From Burkholderiales bacterium (GTDB taxonomy: Bacteria > Pseudomonadota > Gammaproteobacteria > Burkholderiales > Burkholderiaceae_C), in NCBI GenBank assembly GCA_016191525.1, contig JACPOK010000035.1, positions 62,001 through 126,000 on the forward strand: DNA of 64,000 nucleotides. The letters run 5' to 3'. A model generated the notes under the pieces. The model had not been told where the DNA came from. It searched no databases and was given only the letters and a program-made list of their open reading frames with translations. Made by a program: the position numbers and the translations under genes. Of this stretch, positions 48,060 through 57,110 are shown in pieces (within the stretch, counting starts at the first letter, position 1; the number at the start of each line of letters is the position of its first letter).

Positions 48060-48485
48060 ATGCTGGTCAGCCAGAAACTTGCCATCGCCGCCCACCTGCA
48101 CGTGCTGCTGAGGCGCAAGACCGGGCGCGTCACGGACACCGAATGGATGGCCGAGAACCTTGAGTACGCGATGGAAATCGTGCGCTTCACGCGGGCCAAG
48201 GCCGTGGAGGACGGGCACACCGACCTTCTTGAATGGGCTGACAAACTGGAACGCGCAGCCGTGGAGGCCCCTGCGCCCAAGCGCCCGCTGGCGCAAACCG
48301 CGATGCAGCTGCTGCGTGAGCGCCCCGCGCCGGTGCAGGCCGCGCTCCCGGTGGCTACACCAGAAACCAGCGGCTTTGGCCATTCCACTTTTGGCGACAC
48401 CGGTTTTTCCGATTCCACATTCGACGGCGATCCACGCAAGGTGCGCGATCCGAACGCGCCCCGCTATGTCGGGGGCATCCGTTAA
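48060..48485 (+). CDS. Uncharacterised soluble protein downstream of amtB
   Basis: The 141-residue protein was not recognised. The N-terminal 70 residues look helical (LVSQKLAIAAHLHVLLRRKTG, DTEWMAENLEYAMEIVRF), followed by a low-complexity region with a repeated STF segment (GHSTFGDTGFSDSTFDGD) and an RDPNAPRYVGGIR tail. AAGGAGG precedes the ATG at 48060. It is 37 bp after amtB and may be cotranscribed. Its stop codon overlaps that of the convergent GMC oxidoreductase. Confidence 0.8.
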   Translation: MLVSQKLAIAAHLHVLLRRKTGRVTDTEWMAENLEYAMEIVRFTRAKAVEDGHTDLLEWADKLERAAVEAPAPKRPLAQTAMQLLRERPAPVQAALPVATPETSGFGHSTFGDTGFSDSTFDGDPRKVRDPNAPRYVGGIR

Positions 48486-50125
48486 ACCCGGTTCCTGGTG
48501 GCGCTAACCACCCATTCGGCCGCCTTCTCCGCCATCATCAGCGTGGGCGAGTTGGTGTTGCCGCTGGTAATGGTGGGCATGGCCCCCGCGTCCACAACGC
48601 GCAGGCCCGCAATGCCGCGCACCCGCATTTGCGAGTCGAGCACGGCCATGGGGTCGTCATCGGCGCCCATCCGTGTCGTTCCCACGGGGTGGAAGATCGT
48701 GGTCGCGATGTCACCGGCCAGGCGCGCCAGGTCTTCATCGCTCTCGAACTGCACACCCGGCTTCCACTCCACCGGCTTGTAGCGCCCCAGCGCCGGCTGG
48801 GCCACGATGCGCCGGGTCACACGCAGCGAATCGGCCGCCACCTTGCGGTCTTCCGGCGTGCTGAGGTAGTTGGGTGCGATGGCCGGTGCGTCCTCGAAGC
48901 GCGCGCTGGTGATCCGCACGGTGCCGCGGCTGGTAGGGTTAAGGTTGCAGACGCTCGCGGTGAACGCATTGAAGCCGTGCAGCGGCTCGCCAAAGGCGTC
49001 CAGGCTGAGCGGCTGCACGTGGTATTCGATGTTCGGGTACGGCATGTCCGGCGTGCTGCGGGTGAACGCGCCGAGCTGCGAAGGCGCCATGCTCATGGGC
49101 CCGCTGCGCTTCAGGGCATATTCCAGGCCGATCTTCATCTTGCCCAGCCAGGTGTTGGCCATGGTGTTGAGCGTTGCCACGCCGTCCACCTTGTACACCG
49201 CGCGGATCTGCAGGTGGTCCTGCAGGTTGGCACCCACGCCCGGCAGGTCTTGCACCACGCCGATGCCATGTTCCTGGAGCAGGGCCGCGGGGCCGATGCC
49301 GGACAGCTGCAGCAACTGCGGCGACCCGATGCTGCCCGCGCACAGCAACACCTCGTGCGCGGCGCGCACGGTCACCATTGCCGTGCCGTCCCACACCTGC
49401 GCGCCGGTACAGCGCAGGCTGCCATCCGGCTGCCGCTCCACCACCAGTTTCGTCACGTGGGCGCTGGTCCACATCTCGAAGTTCGGCCGGCCGTAGCAGG
49501 TGGGGCGCAGGAAAGCCTTGGCCGTATTCCAGCGCCAGCCGTCTTTCTGGTTCACCTGGAAATAGCCCACCCCTTCGTTGCTGCCGCGGTTGAAATCTTC
49601 GCTGTGCGGAATGCCCGCCTCCTGCGCGGCCAGCGCAAAGGCATCCAGCACGTCCCAGCGCAGCCGCTGCTTTTCCACCCGCCATTCGCCGCCCGCGCCA
49701 TGCATGGCATCGGCGCCCTTGTAGTAATCCTCGTGCTTGCGGAAATACGGCAGGCAGTTATCCCAGGTCCAGTTGGCATCGCCCGTGAGGCGCGCCCACT
49801 GGTCGTAGTCCCGGGCCTGGCCACGCATGTAGATCATGCCGTTGATGCTGGAGCAGCCGCCCAGCGTCTTGCCCCGCGGGTAGCGCAGCTGGCGGCCGTT
49901 CAGTCCCGCGTCGGGCTCGGTGTTGTAGAGCCAGTCGGTGCGGGGGTTTCCGATGCAGTACAGGTAGCCGACCGGGATGTGGATCCAGTGGTAGTCGTCG
50001 CGCCGTCCCGCCTCGATGAGCAGCACGCGCTTTTGTGAGTCAGCCGTCAGGCGGTTGGCCAGCAGGCACCCGGCCGTACCCCCCCCGATGATGACGTACT
50101 CGAAATCCGTATTGTTGTCTGCCAT
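48482..50125 (-). CDS. GMC-family FAD oxidoreductase (choline dehydrogenase-like)
   Basis: The 547-residue protein has the N-terminal FAD motif VIIGGGTAGCLLANRL, the GMC signature GGCSSINGMIYMRGQ, and the C-terminal catalytic region HPVGTTRMG and NTNSPTLMMAEK. It oxidises an alcohol to an aldehyde; BetA-like enzymes use choline, but the partner mmsA suggests another aliphatic alcohol. It lies 15 bp downstream of mmsA in the same operon. Confidence 0.93.
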   Translation of the reverse strand: MADNNTDFEYVIIGGGTAGCLLANRLTADSQKRVLLIEAGRRDDYHWIHIPVGYLYCIGNPRTDWLYNTEPDAGLNGRQLRYPRGKTLGGCSSINGMIYMRGQARDYDQWARLTGDANWTWDNCLPYFRKHEDYYKGADAMHGAGGEWRVEKQRLRWDVLDAFALAAQEAGIPHSEDFNRGSNEGVGYFQVNQKDGWRWNTAKAFLRPTCYGRPNFEMWTSAHVTKLVVERQPDGSLRCTGAQVWDGTAMVTVRAAHEVLLCAGSIGSPQLLQLSGIGPAALLQEHGIGVVQDLPGVGANLQDHLQIRAVYKVDGVATLNTMANTWLGKMKIGLEYALKRSGPMSMAPSQLGAFTRSTPDMPYPNIEYHVQPLSLDAFGEPLHGFNAFTASVCNLNPTSRGTVRITSARFEDAPAIAPNYLSTPEDRKVAADSLRVTRRIVAQPALGRYKPVEWKPGVQFESDEDLARLAGDIATTIFHPVGTTRMGADDDPMAVLDSQMRVRGIAGLRVVDAGAMPTITSGNTNSPTLMMAEKAAEWVVSATRNRV

Positions 50126-50140
50126 GCCCGCCTGTATAGC

Positions 50141-51682
50141 CTATTTGGCCGTAGGCATTACAAACTCCGCACCTTTCCCTATGCTTTCAGGCCAGCGCTG
50201 CATGATGGATTTCTGCTTGGTATAGAAGCGCACGCCTTCCTCGCCGTAAGCATGCATGTCGCCGAACAGGCTTTTTTTCCAGCCGCCAAAGCCATGCCAG
50301 GCCATGGGAACGGGAATGGGAATGTTGATACCCACCATGCCCACCTGCACCCGCCGGCTGAACTCCCGCGCCACATTGCCGTCCCGCGTGAAGCACGAGA
50401 CGCCGTTGCCGAATTCGTGGGAGTTGATCAGCTCGGTGGCGGCGGCCAGGTCTTTCACCCGCACGCAGCCCAGGACCGGGCCAAAGATTTCTTCCTTGTA
50501 GATCTTCATCTCGGGCGTGACGTTGTCGAACAGCGTGCCACCGATCCAGAAACCGTTGTCGCAGCCGGCACCGGCCTTGGCGGCGGCGAACTTGCGGCCG
50601 TCCACCACCAGTCTGGCGCCTTCGTTCTCGCCCACGCCGATGTAGCCGGTAATGCGGCTGGCAGCGGCGGCGCTGACGATGGGGCCCATCTCGGCATCCA
50701 GTTCCACGCCGTTCTTGATCTTCAGTTGCTGCGTGCGCTCGGCCAGCATCGGCATGATGCGGTCGGCCGCGTCACCCACCAGCACGGCCAGCGAGATCGC
50801 CATGCAGCGCTCGCCGGCGGAGCCGAAGGCCGAGCCGATCAGTGCATCGACCGCCTGCTCCATGTCGGCGTCGGGCATGACCACCATGTGGTTCTTGGCG
50901 CCGCCCAGGGCCTGCACGCGTTTGCCGTGGCGGGCGCCGGTTTCGTAGATGCGCTGCGCGATCGGCGTGGAGCCGACAAACGAAATGGCCTTGACGTCGG
51001 GATGCTCCAGCAGCGCGTCCACGGCATCCTTGTCGCCCTGCACCACGTTGAACACACCGTCAGGCAGGCCCGCGCGCTTGAGCAGCTCGGCCATCATCAA
51101 CGAGGGGGTCGGGTCCAGCGGGCTGGGCTTGAGGATGAAGCAGTTGCCGGCGGCGATAGCCACCGGGTACATCCACATCGGCACCATCACCGGGAAGTTG
51201 AACGGCGTCACGCCGGCCACCACGCCCAGGGGCTGGCGCATGGTCCAGTTGTCGATGCCGGTGGAGACCTGGTCGGTGTAGTCGCCCTTGAGCAGCTGCG
51301 GAATGCCGCAGGCAAATTCGACGATGTCGATGCCGCGCGTGACTTCACCCTGCGCGTCGGTGAACACCTTGCCGTGCTCGGCGGTGATGGCGTGGGCCAG
51401 CTTGTCCTTTTCCTGGTTCAGCAGCTCCAGGAACTTGAACATCACGCGGGCACGGCGGATAGGCGGGGTATCGGCCCACGCGGGGAAGGCGGCTTGCGCG
51501 GAAGCGACCGCGGCGGCCACTTCGCTGTTGTTGGCCAGTGCCACCTGGCCGGTCACGGTGCCGGTGGCGGGGTTGAATACGTCGGCGCGGCGGCCGCTGT
51601 TGCCCGGAACGACTTTGCCGTTGATCCAGTGCTCGATGGAAGCGGTGGCCGCGGCAGGGCGGGCCTTGTCAGGTGCATTCAT
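50141..51682 (-). CDS. mmsA: CoA-acylating methylmalonate-semialdehyde dehydrogenase
   Basis: The 513-residue aldehyde dehydrogenase has the MmsA-type active site [32 protein letters not shown], and the C-terminal [19 protein letters not shown]. It converts methylmalonate or malonate semialdehyde to propionyl- or acetyl-CoA in valine, inositol or beta-alanine breakdown. It is the first gene of an operon with the GMC oxidoreductase and divergent from a LysR gene that probably regulates both. Confidence 0.93.
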   Translation of the reverse strand: MNAPDKARPAAATASIEHWINGKVVPGNSGRRADVFNPATGTVTGQVALANNSEVAAAVASAQAAFPAWADTPPIRRARVMFKFLELLNQEKDKLAHAITAEHGKVFTDAQGEVTRGIDIVEFACGIPQLLKGDYTDQVSTGIDNWTMRQPLGVVAGVTPFNFPVMVPMWMYPVAIAAGNCFILKPSPLDPTPSLMMAELLKRAGLPDGVFNVVQGDKDAVDALLEHPDVKAISFVGSTPIAQRIYETGARHGKRVQALGGAKNHMVVMPDADMEQAVDALIGSAFGSAGERCMAISLAVLVGDAADRIMPMLAERTQQLKIKNGVELDAEMGPIVSAAAASRITGYIGVGENEGARLVVDGRKFAAAKAGAGCDNGFWIGGTLFDNVTPEMKIYKEEIFGPVLGCVRVKDLAAATELINSHEFGNGVSCFTRDGNVAREFSRRVQVGMVGINIPIPVPMAWHGFGGWKKSLFGDMHAYGEEGVRFYTKQKSIMQRWPESIGKGAEFVMPTAK

Positions 51683-51761
51683 GGGGTTCTTTCGGTGAGA
51701 GGCTCAAGGCGGCCAGTCTAGGCCGCGCGGCTGCCTTTGGAAATAGCGGTTCCTTGACTAC

Positions 51762-51783
51762 ATTGTTCACATTAATGAACAAT
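51762..51783. promoter_or_regulatory. Palindromic operator between mmsA and lysR
   Basis: ATTGTTCA-CATTAA-TGAACAAT is a perfect inverted repeat of 8-bp arms in the 106-bp divergent spacer, ending 5 bp before the LysR start codon. It fits the T-N11-A style of LysR sites and would let the regulator control its own gene and mmsA. Confidence 0.7.
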
Positions 51784-51788
51784 CTGCC

Positions 51789-52736
51789 ATGAGCTCCTTT
51801 GCCGCCCCTGCCTTCGCCGACCTGCACCTGCTGACAGTGCTCGCGCAGACCCGCAGCTATACGCAGGCCGCGCGGCGGCTTGGCATTTCCAAGGCCTCGG
51901 TCAGCATGCGCATGGCCGAGCTCGAACGGGCGGCGGGTGTGCCGCTGGTGCGCCGCACTACGCGCTCGGTGGGCCTGACCGAGGCGGGCCAGCAGCTGGT
52001 CGATGAAACGCAGGCCTCCTTCACCCGGATTGAGCAAAGCTTCTCCAGCATCAAGGACCTGGCGGGCACGCCGCGGGGCGTGGTGCGCGTCACCGCCCCG
52101 GTGGCGCTGGGGCGCCAGCACGTCGCGCCCACGCTGGCTGCTTTCCTGCAGCGCTTCCCCGACATCCGGCTGGAGCTGGACCTGAACGACCGCTTCGTCA
52201 ACCTTGCGCAGGAGGGGTTCGACCTGGCGATACGCCACGCCCATGCGCCGCCCGACACGCATGTGGCCTGGGTGTTGTGCCCGTCGCGCTCATTGCTGGT
52301 GGCCGGCACCGCCTACCTCAAGCGCCACGGCGCTCCCCGCCATCCTTCCGAGCTGGCGCAGCACCAGTGCCTGCTGTACCTGAGGGACACCGCCGGCCAG
52401 AACTGGTCGTTCGAGCGGGGCACCGGCCGCAAGGCCGAGCAGACCATCGTCGCCGTCAACGGCCCGCTGCGGGCCAACAACAGCGAAGTGCTTCGCGAGG
52501 CGGTGCTGGGAGGGCTGGGCATCGGCCTGCTGCCGGACTTCAGCGCGGCCTCGCACCTGGCGGCAGGCGAGATGGTGCCCGTGCTGCCGCAATGGCGGCC
52601 GCACGGGTTTTTCGGGGAGAGGGTCTACGCCATCCGTCCGTGGGCGCCGCGGGTGCCACGGGCGGTGCAGTGCTTCGTCGATCACCTGCGCCTGGCCCTG
52701 GCGCCGGGTTTCACCGGGGACGCCGCTCAGGCGTAG
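51789..52736 (+). CDS. LysR-family transcriptional regulator
   Basis: The 315-residue regulator has an N-terminal HTH (FADLHLLTVLAQTRSYTQAA, SKASVSMRMAELERAAG) and a CrgA-type effector domain. It is divergent from mmsA and the GMC gene and is their likely regulator. No ribosome-binding site precedes the ATG and the palindromic operator almost touches it, so the transcript leader must be very short or absent. Confidence 0.92.
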   Translation: MSSFAAPAFADLHLLTVLAQTRSYTQAARRLGISKASVSMRMAELERAAGVPLVRRTTRSVGLTEAGQQLVDETQASFTRIEQSFSSIKDLAGTPRGVVRVTAPVALGRQHVAPTLAAFLQRFPDIRLELDLNDRFVNLAQEGFDLAIRHAHAPPDTHVAWVLCPSRSLLVAGTAYLKRHGAPRHPSELAQHQCLLYLRDTAGQNWSFERGTGRKAEQTIVAVNGPLRANNSEVLREAVLGGLGIGLLPDFSAASHLAAGEMVPVLPQWRPHGFFGERVYAIRPWAPRVPRAVQCFVDHLRLALAPGFTGDAAQA

Positions 52737-54364
52737 TCCGGGACGAAGGCCAGGCCGCCCTGCGCCAGCCCCACCAGGTCGATGTTCAGCTTGTTGGCAT
52801 CGCTGTCCGCGGCCAGCAGCGCCAGCGAGCCGCGGCCGACGGCGCCCGACTGCAGCAGGCCGACCCAGTAGGCGCTGACGTCCGCCTGCGGCGCGCCTCC
52901 CACGAGGTTGCGCCAGACCAGGTTGACCAGGGCGGTATCCGCGGCGGGGGAGTCACCCAGCACGGCACGAACCAGCTGCGTCGCAACCTCGGTGTCGTCC
53001 ATGCCGCCGTCGAACAGCGCCAGGGCGATGCCCACGGGAACGCCGCTGGAAACCGCTGCCCTGCCAAGCAACGCGCCCACCAGCTTGGCGGCCTGGCCGG
53101 CGTGGCCGTCCAGGTCAAGGGCTACCGACACGTCGCGGAAGGCAACCCTCTCCACGTGGGCCAGCCGGTCGGCGGCGCCTGCGCCCGTGTGGCGGACGGT
53201 GTAGCCCGTGTCCTGGCGCACCAGTTCGTAGTCGGCGCGATTGCCTGCATACACCACCGTGTCGGTGCCTTCGCCGCCATCCAGCACGTCCCCGCCGCCC
53301 AGGCCAGCCAGCAGGTCATTGCCGCCGCCGCCCAGCAGGACATTGGCACCGCTGTTGCCGATCAGGGTGTCGGCCTGGGCCGAGCCCACGGCGTTTTCGA
53401 TCATGCTGCCCTGGGCGATGGCCAGTGTGTAGGTGTATGCGGAGCGGACCAGGCCGGAACCGGTCTGCGCGAACGCGTAGACCATGCCGCCCAGATCGCT
53501 GTGGGCGCCGGGGCGCAGGTCCAGCGTGACGCCATCGGCGCAACCACTGGCGTCAAGCAGGTCCGTGCCGCCCGAATCCCAGATCACGTGGAAGCCGTCG
53601 CTCCAGCGCTCCAGCGACAGGTCGTAGCGGGTGTTGCCGGAATTGTTTTCCGCCGTGCCGTACAGCGCCTGCAGCGCCTGCACGTCCAGCGGCATGGGCT
53701 CTGACGGGTAGCGGGAGAGCGCGCCGGACGAATAGCCGGCGATGGCGGAATAGCTCATGACCGTGTTCGGGATCATGTCGGCCGAGGCCGCCAGCGTGTC
53801 CGCGCCCGAGAACGGGTGCTTCAGGCCCAGCGCATGCAGCGTCTCGTGCAGGATCAGGTAGGGGCGGTAGAAGTCCCACTCGGCGCGCGACTGGTTCTGG
53901 CCCAGCCAGACATCGCCGCCCTGCGCCGAGCTCGAGGGAAAAAAGGCATAGCCGCCGAAGCCCATGTCGTTGGGCGTCTGCGAATAAGCGTAGCGGAGCG
54001 TTCCGCCGCCGGCGCTGTCGTCCACTTCCACGAAGCGCACGTTGCAGACAGCCTCGATGGCGGCCAGCGTCTGGCGCACCGCCTGCTTGTCTTCGGCGCG
54101 GAATTCGCGCACGCTGCCCGTGAAGCCGCTGCCGGCATAAGCGTCGCAGAAGGTGGAGGCCGCGCCGGCGAACGAAAAGCTGATGACCGTGGCCGCTGCC
54201 CCTGCACCGCCTGACGCAGCGCCCCAGTGCGTGCCGGCAAGAAGCGCTGTCTGCGTGGCGCCCTGGGCCAGGGCAGCGCCCTGCACGGCGCCCGAAACCA
54301 TGGCGAGCAGCTGCGGCAGTGCGGCGCCTTCACCGGTTTCGTTCGCTTCATCGTGCGTTTCCAT
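52727..54364 (-). CDS. Secreted M10-type zinc metalloprotease with RTX repeats
   Basis: The roughly 545-residue protein has the metzincin zinc site HETLHALGLKH and Met-turn NTVMSYSA, as in serralysins. RTX-type glycine-rich repeats (GNSGANVLLGGGGNDLL, GGGDVLDGGEGTDT) follow, then a C-terminal DUF4214-like region. RTX proteins leave the cell by type I secretion, but no secretion genes are nearby. The ATG at 54364 (METHDEAN) is chosen; the open frame runs 70 codons further without support. Confidence 0.88.
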   Translation of the reverse strand: METHDEANETGEGAALPQLLAMVSGAVQGAALAQGATQTALLAGTHWGAASGGAGAAATVISFSFAGAASTFCDAYAGSGFTGSVREFRAEDKQAVRQTLAAIEAVCNVRFVEVDDSAGGGTLRYAYSQTPNDMGFGGYAFFPSSSAQGGDVWLGQNQSRAEWDFYRPYLILHETLHALGLKHPFSGADTLAASADMIPNTVMSYSAIAGYSSGALSRYPSEPMPLDVQALQALYGTAENNSGNTRYDLSLERWSDGFHVIWDSGGTDLLDASGCADGVTLDLRPGAHSDLGGMVYAFAQTGSGLVRSAYTYTLAIAQGSMIENAVGSAQADTLIGNSGANVLLGGGGNDLLAGLGGGDVLDGGEGTDTVVYAGNRADYELVRQDTGYTVRHTGAGAADRLAHVERVAFRDVSVALDLDGHAGQAAKLVGALLGRAAVSSGVPVGIALALFDGGMDDTEVATQLVRAVLGDSPAADTALVNLVWRNLVGGAPQADVSAYWVGLLQSGAVGRGSLALLAADSDANKLNIDLVGLAQGGLAFVPDYA

Positions 54365-54470
54365 GATGGAAACAACTTTAGGCGGACGGTTACGAAATTG
54401 CGACCGGCAAATTTGCCTTCCTCGCCGCCATTCGTTGACGCGAAAGCTGTGCGGAAGTGCCGCGGCGGTG

Positions 54471-56249
54471 TCAGTCCGGCCAGCCGGCTGGCACGCGCAC
54501 CGGCATGGTGAGGAGGATTTGCGCCATGCCCTTGCCCAGGGGATCGTTGCGCAGCGACCCCATGCCACCGCCATCGAGGGCCTGGGTACATAAAAAGTTA
54601 AAGGCGTGGATGCCGGGCACGTCGTAGCGCGTGACCTGCCCCTTGACCAGGTGGGCCAGCCAGGCCGCCACGCGTTCCTCGGTCAGCTGCGCGCGCAGCA
54701 GCGGCAGCCATTCGGGCCGCCGCGCGATGACGCCGATGTTGGAGCTGTCGCCCTTGTCGCCGCTGCGGGCCCAGGCCAGCTCGATCAGTTCCACTTCCCT
54801 GCCGGCGGCGGCGGGTGCCTGTGCGGAAGCTGCCGGGAATGGCGGTGCTGCCGGCACCGGTGCCTCGCCACAGGGCACATCCACCGCCGTCACCAGTTCG
54901 CCCATGGCGAACGAGGGGGCCAGCCGTGCCTTGTCCACCAGGAAGGCAAACTGCCGTATGCAGGGCGAGGGGCTGGGCCGGCCGTCGGCGCCGGTGGTGC
55001 CGGGCGCCCATGAGGTGCCCGCCGGCGCGATCTCGCGGGCAAACAATTCCAGCGCCACTTTTTGCGGGTGCATCACGGCCAGCCGCAGCACGGCTTCCCG
55101 CACCTCGCGGGTGCGCGCCTGCGGGCCGAAGTTGCCTGCCTCGGAGCCCAGCACTTCGATGTTCACGCGGCTGAAAGGCCCCAGGCCGGCTTGCGCCAGC
55201 AATTCGCCGCAGCGCTCCAGCACGGCTTCACCCGTACGGCGCGCCTTCCGTGCCGCGTCCCGGCCCACGATGGTGAGCTGCGCGCTGCAGCGGAACCCGT
55301 CCAGGTAGGTCGCGGACACCTTGTAGGCCGGCCCCGGCGCCAGGCCGCGCGCGCCGCGCACTTCCACCCGGTGCTCGCCCGCCTGCACCAGGGTGACTTC
55401 GCTGAAGTCGCAGGTCACGTCCGGCAACAGGTAGCGGCGCGGGTCGCCGATCTCGTAGAGCATCTGCTCGCTGATCACCGCGGTGTTCACCAACCCCCCG
55501 GTGCCCGGCGGCTTGGTGGCGACAAAGCTGCCGTCGGCATGGCATTCCAGCACCGGGTAGCCGATATGGGCCCAGTCGGGCACGCTCTCCCAGTCGGTAT
55601 GCAGGCCGCCAGTCGCTTGGCAGCCGCACTCGATGATGTGGCCCGCCAGGCTGCCCTGGGCCAGGCGGTCATAGTCGTCCTGGGCCCAGCCGAATTCATG
55701 CATCAGCGCGCCCAGCGTCACCGCGCTGTCCACGCAGCGGCCGGTCACCACGATCTGGGCGCCCGCGTCCAGCGCGCGCTTGACGGGCAGGGCGCCCAGG
55801 TAGGCATTGGCGGTGAGGACCTTCTCCGGAAGCGGCGCGCCGCTCTGCAGCTCGCGCACGTTCTCGCCGCGCAATGTGCCCAAGAGCGGTGTGACGTCGT
55901 CACCCAGCACCACGGCAACCTTCACGTCCACGCCTTGTTCCGCCGCCAGCTGCGCGATGGCGCGGGCGCAGGCCTGCGGGTTCACGCCGCCCGCGTTGCT
56001 GACTACGCGGATGCCCTGCGCCACCACGTCGCGCAAGATGGCCTTGAGCGTCACCGAAACAAAGTCCGTGGCGTAGCCCAGCTCCGGGTTTTTGCCGCGG
56101 GCCGCGGCCAGGATGGACATGGTGAGTTCGGCCAGGTAGTCGAACACCAGGTAATCGACGTTGCCCAGCTTCACCAGCTGCGGCGCGCCCACACTGCTGT
56201 CGCCCCAGAAGCCGCTGGCTCCGCCTATCCTCACCACCTTGTCCATCAT
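54471..56249 (-). CDS. AtuA-like acyclic terpene utilisation protein (DUF1446)
   Basis: The 592-residue protein has the AtuA/DUF1446 N-terminal domain (RIGGASGFWGDSSVGAPQLV, VVSNAGGVNPQACA, VTGRCVDSAVTLGALMHEFGW) and a C-terminal AtuA-like ferredoxin-fold domain (LAWARSGDKGDSSNIGVIARR). AtuA is needed for citronellol/geraniol breakdown in Pseudomonas, though its reaction is unclear. The ATG at 56249 overlaps the enoyl-CoA hydratase stop by four bases (ATGA). The frame extends upstream antisense to nothing useful. Confidence 0.9.
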   Translation of the reverse strand: MMDKVVRIGGASGFWGDSSVGAPQLVKLGNVDYLVFDYLAELTMSILAAARGKNPELGYATDFVSVTLKAILRDVVAQGIRVVSNAGGVNPQACARAIAQLAAEQGVDVKVAVVLGDDVTPLLGTLRGENVRELQSGAPLPEKVLTANAYLGALPVKRALDAGAQIVVTGRCVDSAVTLGALMHEFGWAQDDYDRLAQGSLAGHIIECGCQATGGLHTDWESVPDWAHIGYPVLECHADGSFVATKPPGTGGLVNTAVISEQMLYEIGDPRRYLLPDVTCDFSEVTLVQAGEHRVEVRGARGLAPGPAYKVSATYLDGFRCSAQLTIVGRDAARKARRTGEAVLERCGELLAQAGLGPFSRVNIEVLGSEAGNFGPQARTREVREAVLRLAVMHPQKVALELFAREIAPAGTSWAPGTTGADGRPSPSPCIRQFAFLVDKARLAPSFAMGELVTAVDVPCGEAPVPAAPPFPAASAQAPAAAGREVELIELAWARSGDKGDSSNIGVIARRPEWLPLLRAQLTEERVAAWLAHLVKGQVTRYDVPGIHAFNFLCTQALDGGGMGSLRNDPLGKGMAQILLTMPVRVPAGWPD

Positions 56250-57028
56250 TTGCCCTTCCACTCGGGTTTGCGCTTTTGCTGGAACGCCTGCTGGCCCTCT
56301 TTCGCGTCCTCGGTCAGCGTGAACAGGGCGATCTGGCTTTCCGTGAACGACATCGATTCCTCGAAGGCCATGGCCTCTATCTTCTTCATGGTGTACAGGC
56401 CGCGCCGGATCGCGGCGGGTGACTTGTCCAGCATCCGCCCCAGCAGCCAATCCAGCTTTTCGTCCACGTCGTCGGCCACGTAGTTCACCAGGCCGTATTC
56501 CAGCGCCTGCGCCGAAGTCAGGGGCTCGCCGGTGAGGCACAGCTCGGCCAGCTTGCGGCGGGGAACCAGGTGCTGCAGCACCGACAGCACCTGAGCGGGG
56601 AACACGCCCACCTTCACCTCCGGCAGCCCGAAGACCGCATGGCTGGCGGCCACCGCCAGGTCGCACATTGACAACAGGCCCATGCCGCCGGCCATGCAGG
56701 CGCCATTCACCCGGGCCACCAGGGGAACGTTGCTGGCCCGGGCCTTGCGGAGCAGTTGCGCCAGGTGGCCGTGCGGTTCGGAATAGTCAGTGGTGAAGGC
56801 GTTGGCCGACTGCAGGTCGGCGCCGGCGCAAAACGCCTTGCCGCCAGCGCCGGTGATCACGATGGCCCGCAGGTCGCGCTGCGCCTGCGCCGCCTCGATG
56901 GCCTGGGCCATGCCGGCCAGCACGCCGTGGCTCATGGCGTTGCGCCGCTCTTCACGGGTGATGGTCAGCCACAGCACGGGGCCGCGCGTCTCAACCCGCA
57001 GTTCGCCCGCGTTGGGGGTGTCGCTCAT
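56246..57028 (-). CDS. Enoyl-CoA hydratase/isomerase family protein
   Basis: The 260-residue crotonase-fold protein has the oxyanion-hole segments GKAFCAGADLQ and GACMAGGMGLLSMCDLAVA and the catalytic Glu region FGLPEVKVGVFP. Paired with the AtuA-like gene through a 4-bp overlap, it may act like AtuE in terpenoid CoA-ester degradation, but a general hydratase is equally possible. The ATG at 57028 follows a GGAGA ribosome-binding site. Confidence 0.9.
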   Translation of the reverse strand: MSDTPNAGELRVETRGPVLWLTITREERRNAMSHGVLAGMAQAIEAAQAQRDLRAIVITGAGGKAFCAGADLQSANAFTTDYSEPHGHLAQLLRKARASNVPLVARVNGACMAGGMGLLSMCDLAVAASHAVFGLPEVKVGVFPAQVLSVLQHLVPRRKLAELCLTGEPLTSAQALEYGLVNYVADDVDEKLDWLLGRMLDKSPAAIRRGLYTMKKIEAMAFEESMSFTESQIALFTLTEDAKEGQQAFQQKRKPEWKGK

Positions 57029-57110
57029 GCCGTCTCCTTGTTCCGGCACTTTATAACCCGCCACCGCCCGGCCCGCTCTCCTACAGCGGCTTCACGGCCC
57101 AGCAGTTAGG

